A DNA stretch of 64,000 bases from Nocardia amamiensis (GTDB lineage Bacteria > Actinomycetota > Actinomycetes > Mycobacteriales > Mycobacteriaceae), in NCBI RefSeq assembly GCF_015477605.1, contig NZ_JADLQX010000033.1:1-64000 (forward strand), in the 5' to 3' direction. The position numbers and the translations under genes are program-made. This document shows positions 24,083-32,869 of this stretch, one piece after another. The notes under the pieces were generated by a model that was given only the letters and a program-made list of their open reading frames with translations, had not been told where the DNA came from and did no database searches. Position 1 is the stretch's first letter. Each line of letters starts with the position of its first letter.

Positions 24083-24952
24083 GTGCCCGAGCTACCCGAA
24101 GTGGAGGCGTTGGCGCAGTTCCTCCGGGAGCATGCGGTCGGCGCGGTGGTCGGGCGTGTCGACGTGGCTGCGTTGAGTGCGGTGAAGACGTTCGAGCCGC
24201 CGGTGACGGCCCTCTCCGGCCGGGACGTGACCGGCGCGGGGCGCTGGGGCAAGTTCCTAGGCATGGCATGCGACGGGCTGTGGCTGATCACGCATCTGTC
24301 GCGGGGCGGGTGGCTGCGCTGGATCGACGAACCGAGCCCGGCGCCGCCGAAGCCGGGCGGCAAGAGCCCGCTCGCGCTGCGGGTGCATTTCTTCACGCCG
24401 GAGGGGGCGACGCCCGCGTTCGATCTCACCGAGGCGGGCACGAAGAAGCGGCTCGCGGTGTACGTGGTGGAAGATCCCAAGATGGTGCCCGGCATCGCGC
24501 GTCTGGGCCCCGACGCGCTGGAGGTCACCGAAGCGCAGTTCGCCGAGATCCTGCACGGCACCTCGCAGCGGATCAAGACCGCGCTCGTCGACCAGGCGTT
24601 GCTGGCCGGCGTCGGCAACGCCTACTCCGACGAGATCCTGCACGCCGCGCGGATCTCACCGTTCGCGAACACGAAGACCCTGCCCGCCGACAAGCTGGCC
24701 GAGTTGTACGCCGCGATGCGCGAGGTGCTCACCGACGCGGTGCGGCGGTCGGTCGGCCAGGACGCCGCCCGCCTCAAGGGCGAGAAGCGTTCCGGCATGC
24801 GGGTGCACGCCCGCACCGGGCTGCCCTGCCCGGTCTGCGGCGACAACGTCCGCGAGGTCTCCTACGCCGAGCGATCCTTCCAGTACTGCGCGACCTGCCA
24901 GACCGGCGGCAAGGTGCTCGCCGACCGGCGGATGTCCCGGCTGCTGAAGTAG
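24083..24952 (+). CDS. Fpg/Nei-family DNA glycosylase
   Basis: A 289-residue bifunctional DNA glycosylase/AP lyase of base excision repair. The mature N-terminus after Met removal is PELPEVE, with the catalytic Pro and Glu. The helix-two-turn-helix region contains the conserved LLAGVGNAYSDEILH. A C-terminal zinc finger has two C-x2-C pairs (CPVC and CATC) ending in TGGKVLADRR. The GTG at 24083 is required by the PELPEVE motif. The sequence cannot settle whether it acts on oxidised purines (Fpg) or pyrimidines (Nei). A large hairpin lies in its leader. Confidence 0.92.
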   Translation: MPELPEVEALAQFLREHAVGAVVGRVDVAALSAVKTFEPPVTALSGRDVTGAGRWGKFLGMACDGLWLITHLSRGGWLRWIDEPSPAPPKPGGKSPLALRVHFFTPEGATPAFDLTEAGTKKRLAVYVVEDPKMVPGIARLGPDALEVTEAQFAEILHGTSQRIKTALVDQALLAGVGNAYSDEILHAARISPFANTKTLPADKLAELYAAMREVLTDAVRRSVGQDAARLKGEKRSGMRVHARTGLPCPVCGDNVREVSYAERSFQYCATCQTGGKVLADRRMSRLLK

Positions 24953-24963
24953 CGTCCGCGGGC

Positions 24964-26475
24964 TCAGGTCAGCGTCGGCACCCGAACGCCTTGCCAGGCG
25001 AGCCTTTTCGCCTGGTCCGGATCGTGTTCCACACGCGTCGGGTAATCGATGATCAGCGTCGATCTGCGTGCCTCGGTATAGGCGGGCCAAGAGGGCAGCG
25101 GGGCGCCGGTGCGGGCGAAGGCGAGCCAGTTGTCCTGGAACTGCTCGGTGACCGCCCGCAGCCCGCGTCGACCGCCCGCGGCGGTCAGCGCTCGGCCGAA
25201 CGGGGAGTCGGCGGCGCCGAAGACCGGAATGAGGTCGGTGGCGTGCGTGGCGCCGAGCCCGGCCAGATGCAATGCGCGCGGGGCGAAGTCGTAGCGGTAG
25301 GCGTAGGTCGGGGCGTGCCTGCTGTGGCCTTCCATGACGGTCAGGGAGGGACGCCAGAAGGTGAAATCGCCGCCCGCGCGTACCGCGGCCCTCGGCTGCG
25401 GGTAGCCGGGATACGCTGCGGCGATCCTGGATTCGGCGCCCTCGCCGGAGCGGGCGAGCGCGGCGCGCAGCCGCCCGGGTGTGGTGGGCAGCTCATCGGC
25501 GAACCTGGCGAACAGCGTTCCTTCGTCCCGGTTCGTGCCGATGATCAAAGGCACCCGCTGGGCGCTGCCCGCGACGATCGCGTCGATGGGAGACTGCGGC
25601 AGGAAGTCGCCGTCCACGACGGGACAGGCGGGGAAGACGCCGGGTTGTTCGCGCAGCAACTGGTTCAGAGTGCGATCGACCGCGCGCCGGATGTCGTTGG
25701 CGCCCGCGGTGCGCAATGCGGCGCCCGCGTTCTCGGGTGTGGCGCCCAGCGCCGCCACGCAGCGGCGGGCGAAGGCGCGAGCCTCCTCGGCCGTCACCGC
25801 CCAGTCGGCGGGCGGGCTCTGCGAAATGGCCCGGTGGAAAAGCCCTTTCGCCGCCGGAGCGGCCATGAGTCCGAGCACGGCGTGCGCGCCGGCCGACTCG
25901 CCGAAGATCGTCACATTGCCGGGATCGCCACCGAAAGCCGCGATATTGGTGCGCACCCACTCCAGTGCGGCGACCTGGTCGCGCAAGCCCAGGTTCGTGT
26001 CGAACGGCTGCCCCGGCGTGCCGAACTCGCTGAAATCGACATAGCCGAACGCGCCGAGCCGATAGTTCATCGACACCACGACCGCGTCGCCGCGCACCGC
26101 GAGCCGCGCACCGGAATACAGCGTCAGCGCGGAGGTGCCGATCAGGTAGCCGCCACCGTGGATGAAGACCAGCACGGGTCGCGGACGCGTGGCCGGCGTC
26201 GCGGGTGCGGTGACATTCAGTGTCAGCGCGTCCTCGCTGGTCGGCTGGTAGGCGCGCGGTCCGATCCTGGCCCCGGAGCGATGCTGCATCGCGGCGGAGG
26301 TGAACTCCGTTGCCGAACGCACGCCGGACCACGGCTGCACCGGCCGCGGGGCGCGAAATCGCAAGTCGCCCACCGGAGGAGCAGCGTAGGGAATGGACCG
26401 CCAGCGGAATACGCGGCGGCCACGGCGGCCGCGGACGACTCCGTCGGCGGTCGCGATATCCGTTGATGCCACCAT
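24964..26475 (-). CDS. Type B carboxylesterase
   Basis: A 503-residue carboxylesterase/lipase of the cholinesterase-like family. The oxyanion motif FIHGGGYLIG, the nucleophile elbow FGESAGAHAV and a GTNRDEGTLF segment (family Glu position) are all present. Early residues RWRSIPYAAPPVGDLRFRAP match the family N-terminus, so the ATG at 26475 is well supported. No signal peptide is evident. It is convergent with the glycosylase gene and 13 bp downstream of the FAD oxidoreductase gene. The substrate is unknown. Confidence 0.92.
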   Translation of the reverse strand: MVASTDIATADGVVRGRRGRRVFRWRSIPYAAPPVGDLRFRAPRPVQPWSGVRSATEFTSAAMQHRSGARIGPRAYQPTSEDALTLNVTAPATPATRPRPVLVFIHGGGYLIGTSALTLYSGARLAVRGDAVVVSMNYRLGAFGYVDFSEFGTPGQPFDTNLGLRDQVAALEWVRTNIAAFGGDPGNVTIFGESAGAHAVLGLMAAPAAKGLFHRAISQSPPADWAVTAEEARAFARRCVAALGATPENAGAALRTAGANDIRRAVDRTLNQLLREQPGVFPACPVVDGDFLPQSPIDAIVAGSAQRVPLIIGTNRDEGTLFARFADELPTTPGRLRAALARSGEGAESRIAAAYPGYPQPRAAVRAGGDFTFWRPSLTVMEGHSRHAPTYAYRYDFAPRALHLAGLGATHATDLIPVFGAADSPFGRALTAAGGRRGLRAVTEQFQDNWLAFARTGAPLPSWPAYTEARRSTLIIDYPTRVEHDPDQAKRLAWQGVRVPTLT

Positions 26476-26488
26476 CCACCGATGGTAG

Positions 26489-27925
26489 CTATGCGCGCCG
26501 CGCCTCCAACAGGCGCAGCCAGAACTCACTGACCGCGGGAAAAGCGGGCACCGCGTGCCAGAGACGCGTCAGCGGCACCCCGCCGACCACCGCGATGGTG
26601 GCCGCATGCAGTTGCTCGCCCATATCGGGACCGACGAAGGTGGCACCGAGCAGGGTGTCGGCGGCCCGGTCGATCACCAGCTTGGCGCGCCCGGCGTAGT
26701 CGTCGCGGGACAGCGCCGAACCGGCCACCGCGATGTCGAGTTCGACAGTCTCGACCGCGTGGCCCGCGTCCAGGGCCGCGGCTTCGGTCAGGCCGACGGA
26801 GGCGACCTCCGGCGCGGTGAACACCACCTGCGGCACCTTGCCGTGGTCGGAACTCGCGACGAACCGCCCGTCATCCAGCGGCTTGCCCTCGGCACGCGCC
26901 GCGATCACGTCACCGCACACCCTGCCCTGGTACTTGCCCATATGTGTGAGCAGCGCGCGGTGGTTGACGTCGCCGATCGCGTACAACCACCCGCCGTCGA
27001 CGCCACGGACGGTGAGATGGTCGTCGACCGCCACATAACCGCCGGGCAGTCCGACCGCGGCCAGGCCCAGCCGCTCGGTGGCGGGCGCGCGTCCGGCGGC
27101 CACCACGAGTTCGTCCACTTCTAGGGTCGATTCGCCGTCCGGGCCGCGCAACCGCAGCGTGACCGGATCGCCGTGTATCCACCCTTCGCCGGTGTCCTTC
27201 GCCACCTGGCGCTCGACGGCGGTGGGCTCGGTGCCGAACCGCACTCGCGCGCCCGCTGCGGTCAGTGCCGCGGCCACTCGCTCGCCGGCGAACGGTTCCG
27301 CCGCGGCCAGCAACGCCGAGCCGCGCACCAGCACGGTGACCTCGGCGCCGAGCGCGGCCAGCCAGGTCGCCGCCTCGCAGGCCACCACGCCACCGCCGAT
27401 GACGGCGACCCTGCGCGGGATCTCGTGCAGGTTGGTGACGTCGCGGGAGGTCCAGGGCAGCGCGGCGCGCAGGCCGGGCACGTCGGGGACATTGGCGATG
27501 GTGCCGGTGGCCAGCACCACGGCGTGCCTGGCGCGCAGCCGCCGTCCGTCGACGTCGACCAGGCGCTCCCCGGCCAGGCTCCCGGTGCCGCGCACGACGT
27601 CGATCCGGTTGTCCTTCGCCCAGTCGACCTGCGCGGAGTCGTCGTGGTCGTGCACGAACGCGTCGCGTCGTCGCAGGACCGCCTCGACGTCCGGGCCGTT
27701 CGCCGCGACACCGGGCATCGCCCGCGCGGCCGCCAGCACATGCCCTGGCCGCAGCAGGGCCTTGCTCGGGACACAGGCCCAATAGGAACATTCGCCGCCG
27801 ACGAGTTCGCGTTCCACGATGGCGGCCGTGCGGTCACTGCCCGCGGTGGCATAGGCGGCGGCGTTCTCGCCCGCCGGACCGCCACCGATCACGATGACGT
27901 CGTATTCCGTCGTTGTACTGGACAT
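26489..27925 (-). CDS. Class I pyridine nucleotide-disulfide oxidoreductase
   Basis: A 478-residue FAD/NAD(P)H oxidoreductase related to dihydrolipoyl dehydrogenase and mercuric reductase. The FAD motif IVIGGGPAGENAA is N-terminal. The redox motif reads GGECSYWACVPSK, keeping a C-x4-C pair but with WAC in place of the usual VGC. The NAD(P) motif VAVIGGGVVACEAA and the YAIGDVNHRALLTH region follow. The C-terminal interface motif reads HAVPAFPAVSE rather than the common HxHPTxSE, so the catalytic base position differs from true lipoamide dehydrogenases. The substrate is uncertain. Confidence 0.88.
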   Translation of the reverse strand: MSSTTTEYDVIVIGGGPAGENAAAYATAGSDRTAAIVERELVGGECSYWACVPSKALLRPGHVLAAARAMPGVAANGPDVEAVLRRRDAFVHDHDDSAQVDWAKDNRIDVVRGTGSLAGERLVDVDGRRLRARHAVVLATGTIANVPDVPGLRAALPWTSRDVTNLHEIPRRVAVIGGGVVACEAATWLAALGAEVTVLVRGSALLAAAEPFAGERVAAALTAAGARVRFGTEPTAVERQVAKDTGEGWIHGDPVTLRLRGPDGESTLEVDELVVAAGRAPATERLGLAAVGLPGGYVAVDDHLTVRGVDGGWLYAIGDVNHRALLTHMGKYQGRVCGDVIAARAEGKPLDDGRFVASSDHGKVPQVVFTAPEVASVGLTEAAALDAGHAVETVELDIAVAGSALSRDDYAGRAKLVIDRAADTLLGATFVGPDMGEQLHAATIAVVGGVPLTRLWHAVPAFPAVSEFWLRLLEARRA

Positions 27926-27933
27926 GGTCGTGG

Positions 27934-28179
27934 CTACTGCAGGTAACCCTCGACCTGCGAGACGGAATTGGGCTGGACGGCATCCGCGGACTCGCCGAGC
28001 CCGAGCCGCGCCCTGCGGTGCCGCAGCAGGTCCCACGCCTGATCCAGCATCACTTCGAGTTCGGCCAAGCGCTGGCGTTCGGTCTTCGGGTCCAACTCGC
28101 CCCGGGTGGCCTGCGAGCGCAGCTCATGCTCCTGGTCGACCAGCTTCTTGATGCGCGCCAAGATGTCCTGTTCGCTCAT
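27934..28179 (-). CDS. DUF2630 family protein
   Basis: An 81-residue helical protein matching DUF2630: it opens MSEQDILARIKKLVDQEH, then LAELEVMLDQAWDLLRHRR, and is probably a helical hairpin. Members are common in actinobacteria and uncharacterised. Its ATG overlaps the stop of the MocR gene (ATGA), so it is translated from the same message. Confidence 0.85.
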   Translation of the reverse strand: MSEQDILARIKKLVDQEHELRSQATRGELDPKTERQRLAELEVMLDQAWDLLRHRRARLGLGESADAVQPNSVSQVEGYLQ

Positions 28180-29561
28180 GCGGACAATGCTACGGGCCGG
28201 GCCAGGCACTCGGCGGCGATCGGGACGGCGGTCACCAGATCCGGCCAGGACAGCGCGGTGTAGCCGAGGGCGACGCCGAAGTGATCGCGGCGGGAGCCGA
28301 GATGATGCCTGGCCAACCCGTCGAGCGCGACGCCGCGACGCTGCCCGGTCGCGATAACGCGCTCTTCGGCGTCGGCCGAGTCCACCGGAACGACGACATG
28401 CGAACCGGCGTCGTCTCCGATCACGTCGAGCCCGCGCCTGCGCAGCTCCGTCACCACCAGCGCGCGCCGTGGCGGCACGGCGCGGCGCAATCTACGCAGG
28501 TGCCTGGCCAGATCGCCGTGCGCGGCCAAGGCCACCAGCACCTGCTGACCCGCCGGGCTCGGGCCGGTGCCGGTGCGCTCCCGGTGGGCGAGCACGGCCT
28601 CGGCGATCTCCGGTGCGGCCAGCAGCCAGCCGACGCCGAAGCCGGGGGACAGGATCTTGCTCGTCGTGCCCAAGTGGACGACGACATCGGGAGCCATGGT
28701 GGCGAGCAAAGGCAGCGGCGCGGTGTCGTAGCGCAGTTCACCGTCGTAGTCGTCCTCGATGACGACGATCCCGGTCCGTCGCGCGTGCTCGATCAGCTCG
28801 ACCCTGCGGGCCGCCGGCATCCGTGCGCCGAGCGGAAACTGGTGTGCCGGAGTGCAATACACCGCCTTGATCCCCGGCGGCAACAGATCGACGCGCAGGC
28901 CGTGCGCGTCCACCGGAACGGGCAGCACATCGATCGCTGCGGCCGCGAACGCGCCGGCGGCCCGCTGATAACCCGGGTCTTCCATGGCGACGGCATCGCC
29001 GGGACGCAGCAGGGCCGCCGCCAATTCGCCAACGGCTGAACTGGTTCCGGCAGTAGCCAGCAATGTGGTGGCGCTGCCCGCGCCGAGCCCGCGGTGACGC
29101 AGCAGGTGTTCGGTGACCGCCGTACGGAATTCCGGTTCACCCGCGCGGTCTTTGCGTACCAGCGGCGGGTGGTCGGCGGCGGCCCGCCAGGCGCGGCGCC
29201 ACGCGGCCGGATCGATGGCCTCGATACATGGAGCGCCCGGGGCGAGGTCGAACAGGTCTGATGCGACGTCCGTGTGGTGGGACGCGGCAGCGGGCGCGGG
29301 CGCCGCGGCCGGGGCGGTCGTCAGATACGTGCCGGAACCACGCTTGCCGCTGATCCAGCCTTCCGCGTGCAGTTGGTCGTAGGCGGCTGCCACCACTGTG
29401 CGGCTGACGCGAAGACGATCGGCCAGCGCGCGGGTGGACGGCAGCCGGTCGCCACCACGCAATCGTCCGTTGGTCGCGGCATGCCGTAGCCGGTCGGCGA
29501 TCTGCACCGACAGCGGTTCCGGCAGGTCCCGATCCAGCTCGAGAGGAAGGTCGTCCAGCAC
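28176..29561 (-). CDS. MocR/PdxR-like GntR regulator with aminotransferase domain
   Basis: A 461-residue regulator: N-terminal GntR winged helix (RLPSTRALADRLRVSRTVVAAAYDQL at about residues 35-60) fused to a type I aminotransferase-like domain. The PLP lysine lies in the GTTSKILSPGFGVGWL segment and the EDDYDGELRY motif is also present. MocR proteins sense PLP or related amines. The GTG at 29561 has a strong AGGAGG site. It is divergent from a PNP-oxidase-family gene, the classic arrangement for regulators of B6 metabolism, so it may control that gene. Confidence 0.92.
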   Translation of the reverse strand: MLDDLPLELDRDLPEPLSVQIADRLRHAATNGRLRGGDRLPSTRALADRLRVSRTVVAAAYDQLHAEGWISGKRGSGTYLTTAPAAAPAPAAASHHTDVASDLFDLAPGAPCIEAIDPAAWRRAWRAAADHPPLVRKDRAGEPEFRTAVTEHLLRHRGLGAGSATTLLATAGTSSAVGELAAALLRPGDAVAMEDPGYQRAAGAFAAAAIDVLPVPVDAHGLRVDLLPPGIKAVYCTPAHQFPLGARMPAARRVELIEHARRTGIVVIEDDYDGELRYDTAPLPLLATMAPDVVVHLGTTSKILSPGFGVGWLLAAPEIAEAVLAHRERTGTGPSPAGQQVLVALAAHGDLARHLRRLRRAVPPRRALVVTELRRRGLDVIGDDAGSHVVVPVDSADAEERVIATGQRRGVALDGLARHHLGSRRDHFGVALGYTALSWPDLVTAVPIAAECLARPVALSA

Positions 29562-29597
29562 GGTTCCTCCTCGGAATGGACTGCCGGAATTCTGTTG

Positions 29598-29622
29598 AAT
29601 TGGCACTTTGATAATGCCATTT
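29598..29622. promoter_or_regulatory. Inverted repeat between MocR and PNPOx genes
   Basis: AATTGGCA and TGCCATTT face each other over a 9-nt spacer with one mismatch, in the 80-bp divergent intergenic region. It is a candidate site for the MocR protein. Confidence 0.5.
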
Positions 29623-29641
29623 CTGCTCCGATGCTTGGTTC

Positions 29642-30334
29642 ATGACCGAATCAGCCAGCTCACGGACCCCTCTCTCGCCGACACCTCGCAGCACACCGAC
29701 CCGGTACAAGGACCGGGTGCGCACCGATCGCGCCGACCTGGACACGGTGCTCGACGCCGGGCTGGTCTGCCACCTGGGTGTCCTGCTCGGCGGTACGCCG
29801 GTCGTGCTGCCGACCATCTACGGCCGCGACGGCGACACCCTCTACATACACGGCTCGACCGGCGCAGGCAGCCTGCGCGCGGCGATCGCCCACGACATCT
29901 CGGTGGCGGTGACCCTGGTCGACGGCGTGGTCTACGCGCGTTCGGCCATGCACTTCTCGATGAACTACCGCTCCGCCGTCGTGCTCGGACGCGCCGTCGA
30001 GGTGACCGGCTACGACGAATGCCTGCACGGACTGCGCGTCATCGTCGAACACGCCGCGCCGGGCGCGTGGTCGCGCGTGCGCCCGCCGAACAAGAAGGAA
30101 CTCGCCGCGACCAAAGTGCTCGCCCTCGATCTCACCGAAGCGTCCGTGAAGGTCCGCGCAGGCGGCCCCATCGACGACGCGGCGGATATCGAGGCGGGCG
30201 GTGTGTGGGCCGGTGTGCTTCCGCTTCGCCAGGTGTGGGAAGCGCCGATCGGCTCGGAGGATCTGGCGCCGGACATCGCCGTCCCGGGCGATGTCCTCCG
30301 GCGGTGCGAATCGAGCCTGGTTCCGATCCGCTGA
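29642..30334 (+). CDS. Pyridoxamine 5'-phosphate oxidase family protein
   Basis: A 230-residue FMN-binding split-barrel protein. The PNPOx-like fold is indicated by LVCHLGVLLGGTPVVLPTIYGRDGDTL-type strands, the HGSTGAGSL phosphate/FMN loop, and the SAMHFSMNYRSAVVLG segment typical of the Nim/PNPOx-like group. It is about the length of the actinobacterial HMG/PNPOx-like group, so it is not a canonical PdxH. It is divergent from a MocR regulator. Binding of FMN, heme or F420 cannot be decided from sequence. Confidence 0.9.
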   Translation: MTESASSRTPLSPTPRSTPTRYKDRVRTDRADLDTVLDAGLVCHLGVLLGGTPVVLPTIYGRDGDTLYIHGSTGAGSLRAAIAHDISVAVTLVDGVVYARSAMHFSMNYRSAVVLGRAVEVTGYDECLHGLRVIVEHAAPGAWSRVRPPNKKELAATKVLALDLTEASVKVRAGGPIDDAADIEAGGVWAGVLPLRQVWEAPIGSEDLAPDIAVPGDVLRRCESSLVPIR

Positions 30335-30476
30335 CCGGCGAGCAGCCCCGAGGCTGCAAGACCTCACGCAGTCCTCCGAGCAGTTCGCGGCGCCGCTCAG
30401 TTCTTCGCACGCCCATTATCGGGATGGTCATGCGGAGGATCCCGATGCCACGAGCGCGTGCCGGTGCCGGGTCGGT

Positions 30477-31205
30477 TCAGAACACGAAGTGGGGGCCGTA
30501 TCCCGTCGTTTGCGCGATGCCGTTGGTGGCCTGGACACGGGCGGTGATGAATGGCATGGCCGATGCCGGGGAGAGACATCCGTTGACATTCAGCGGGGTA
30601 TTGCTGTGCGCGAAGGTGAACGGGAACGTCGACTCGTCGTCCAGGTCCGCCTCGGCGATCACCGCCGCGGTCACACTGCCCGGGAGAAGATTCACCGTGA
30701 TCTCACCGCCCAGTTCCCCGTTGACACCGAACGTGGTGTCCGCACCGAGGGCGACGGTGGGAGCGACAATGACTGGAAGTTCCTCGAGCATCCCGAACTC
30801 GTTGAACCCCCCGAAGTCGATCCCACCGAACTCGATTGCGATTCCGGGGGTGAAGTCGACGCCGGCACCCGCGGCCGCGGCGATGGATACCGAGATGCCG
30901 TCGGAAATGTCTACCGCGCAGCCGATCAGATATCCGGCGACGATCTGCCCCTCACGCAGCGATGCGGGTCCGTCGGAGACGACCGAGAAATCTCCGGACA
31001 CCTTGGCCGCGTGCGCGAACGGGACTCCCATTGTCAGAGCGCCTCCGGTGGGCAGGACATGATTGGCATCCACCGACGCGATCAGGTGCAAGCCACCGGT
31101 GCCTACCTCCCCCGGCTCCGCGTCCGCCGCGGTCACAGCACCGATGGTGGTAAGCGTCACCGCGATGATCGCGGCCAGAGTACGCGAATGCTTGCGGTTC
31201 ATCAT
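30477..31205 (-). CDS. MspA-family porin
   Basis: A 242-residue secreted protein. Residues 1-29 form a signal peptide with a basic N-terminus (MMNRKHSR), a hydrophobic core and a VTAADA cleavage site. The mature part has MspA features: an early TLT-like segment (HLIASVDANHVLPTGGALTMG), the YLIGCAVDISDG region, and a C-terminal GCLSPASAMPFI, giving the conserved cysteine pair. It forms outer-membrane channels in mycolic-acid bacteria. Two adjacent ATGs exist; the first is given. It is monocistronic here. Confidence 0.92.
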   Translation of the reverse strand: MMNRKHSRTLAAIIAVTLTTIGAVTAADAEPGEVGTGGLHLIASVDANHVLPTGGALTMGVPFAHAAKVSGDFSVVSDGPASLREGQIVAGYLIGCAVDISDGISVSIAAAAGAGVDFTPGIAIEFGGIDFGGFNEFGMLEELPVIVAPTVALGADTTFGVNGELGGEITVNLLPGSVTAAVIAEADLDDESTFPFTFAHSNTPLNVNGCLSPASAMPFITARVQATNGIAQTTGYGPHFVF

Positions 31206-31592
31206 GCTCCAGTCGAGTAGCTGTCGAAACGGAACTTCGGACGCAAACGGAATCGCACACCAGTGATCGCCGCGGACTCTTCTCGGCGTGTGCGGCCGAA
31301 ACTCTACCGGTAGGTGCAGCTCAGGCGCGGACAATTGGGCACGGCGCGGCGAGTCGACCGACGCGACCGGTGTTCGGTCCGCGTCGGCATCGCGGGCAGG
31401 ACTGTGCACCGTAGCAAGCCGTGTACTGTTCCGGCTCGAGTTTCGGCTTCATTTCGTCCGAATTGTCGGCCGCGTAGGCATTTCCGCACGGTTCTGCGTC
31501 ATCAGCCAGATGCGGTCGAGATCATCGCGGTAGTCGTAGGGACCGTCTCGGCTCCGTTGTGGAAGCTCGTATCCGAACCGCTGGCCGAGAAC
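31206..31592. other. 387-bp gap between MspA and acyltransferase genes
   Basis: No complete gene is recognised. On the minus strand, 31449-31592 continues in the same frame as the acyltransferase after its TGA for 47 codons with coding-like GC3 and a protein-like PYDYRDDLDRIWLMTQ segment. The rest is the presumed promoter region of the porin gene. Confidence 0.4.
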
Positions 31593-32864
31593 TCACCACG
31601 CGCGCGCCCGCAGCCCGGCCGAGGCCGCGGTGCGCAAGGCCAGCTCGCGTAGCGCCGCTGCGGATGCGATGCGATCCGGGTCCAGGCTCACCAGACTCAG
31701 CACGTAGTCGTCGGCTACGCGGCACAGGTAGCCGGAGAGCCTGGTGCGCGGCAGTCGCGCGGCGGTCAGGCCGGGATGGATGGCGCGGGCGGCGACGCCG
31801 GTGCAGCGATGCGGGCCGAGCGTGCGCAGCGAGGCGGGCAGCGTTCCGATATTGGAGCACAGGATGTCTCGCTCGCCCGCGCCCTTGGACAGGGCGTAGG
31901 CCCAGCGATCCGGAATTACCTGGAGCAGCTCTTCGGGCATGCCGCCCGGCGCGGACATGCGGTGTTCGTAGGCCGAACGGGCCAGTGCGCGGATGGTCGC
32001 GGGGCTGTCGGCTCGGCCGATCGCGATCTGGGTCATGGCGAGGTCGTTGTCCACACGTGGCTCGGCGCGGGTGTCGACGGGAAGACTGGCCTCGATCGTC
32101 TCGGCGGGAAAACCGCTGTTCCACAGCATGGTCGCGACGAGATGGATGAACAGGCTGTTGGGCGTGCCGCCCTGTCCTGCGGCAGCGCGATCCCATTCCG
32201 CGGCCGAACATTGCAGGATCGCGCTGTGGGTCATCGTTCCGTGGGCGCTGCGCGGCCTTTCGTCCCGGAGCGGGGCGGATGGCTGGCGCGGTATGCCGTG
32301 CCGCAACGCCGCGGCGGTGCCGCGCAGGACAGTCGCCCATTGGTGCCAGGCGTCGCGCCAATCCGATTCCCGCGCAGCGGCGTTCAACCTCGGGGCGGGC
32401 TCGCCGCCCAACGCGTCGTCCACGGCGAGCGCCAGCGCCCGTCCGTCGGCCAGCGCGTGGGAGCAGGTGAGCGCGACGAGGGAACCGCCGTCGTCCAGCG
32501 CCGCGGCCGCGAGCCGCCATCCGGGACCGTATTCCGGATCGAGACCGTAGCCTTGCGCGTCGGCCCAGTCGAGCAGTTCGGCGATGGAAAGGATGCCTTC
32601 GGCGGACCCGAGCGCCGGCGAGGCGCTGGCATGAGCGATCGGATACGCGCGGACGTTCGGTTGCCAGGATCGGCGAGCGCCGGGCACACGCGCCCGAACG
32701 ACCCTGCGTCCCAAAGCCCCGGAGCGCAGTGCGTCGTGCACTCGCGCCAGCAGGGCGTGGTCCACCCGGTCGGCCGTTCGCCAGAGGCCTTGCAGCGCGA
32801 TCGGAGTGCCCAGTCCGCGGTGGGTGCGCAGAAAGATCTCGTCGACGACGCTCAGCCGGGTCAT
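31593..32864 (-). CDS. Condensation-domain-like / PapA-like acyltransferase
   Basis: A 423-residue protein of the CoA-dependent acyltransferase fold (condensation/PapA/WS-DGAT clan). The catalytic HxxxDG motif appears as SHALADG at residues 135-141, with His136 as the general base. It lacks the flanking domains of an NRPS. The C-terminal half includes DILCSNIGTLPASLRTLG, similar to the DFGWG-like region of the clan but without that motif. It lies 5 bp downstream of a crotonase gene on the same strand, so an acyl-CoA thioester is the probable donor. The acceptor is unknown. Confidence 0.8.
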   Translation of the reverse strand: MTRLSVVDEIFLRTHRGLGTPIALQGLWRTADRVDHALLARVHDALRSGALGRRVVRARVPGARRSWQPNVRAYPIAHASASPALGSAEGILSIAELLDWADAQGYGLDPEYGPGWRLAAAALDDGGSLVALTCSHALADGRALALAVDDALGGEPAPRLNAAARESDWRDAWHQWATVLRGTAAALRHGIPRQPSAPLRDERPRSAHGTMTHSAILQCSAAEWDRAAAGQGGTPNSLFIHLVATMLWNSGFPAETIEASLPVDTRAEPRVDNDLAMTQIAIGRADSPATIRALARSAYEHRMSAPGGMPEELLQVIPDRWAYALSKGAGERDILCSNIGTLPASLRTLGPHRCTGVAARAIHPGLTAARLPRTRLSGYLCRVADDYVLSLVSLDPDRIASAAALRELALRTAASAGLRARAW

Positions 32865-32869
32865 CGGAG

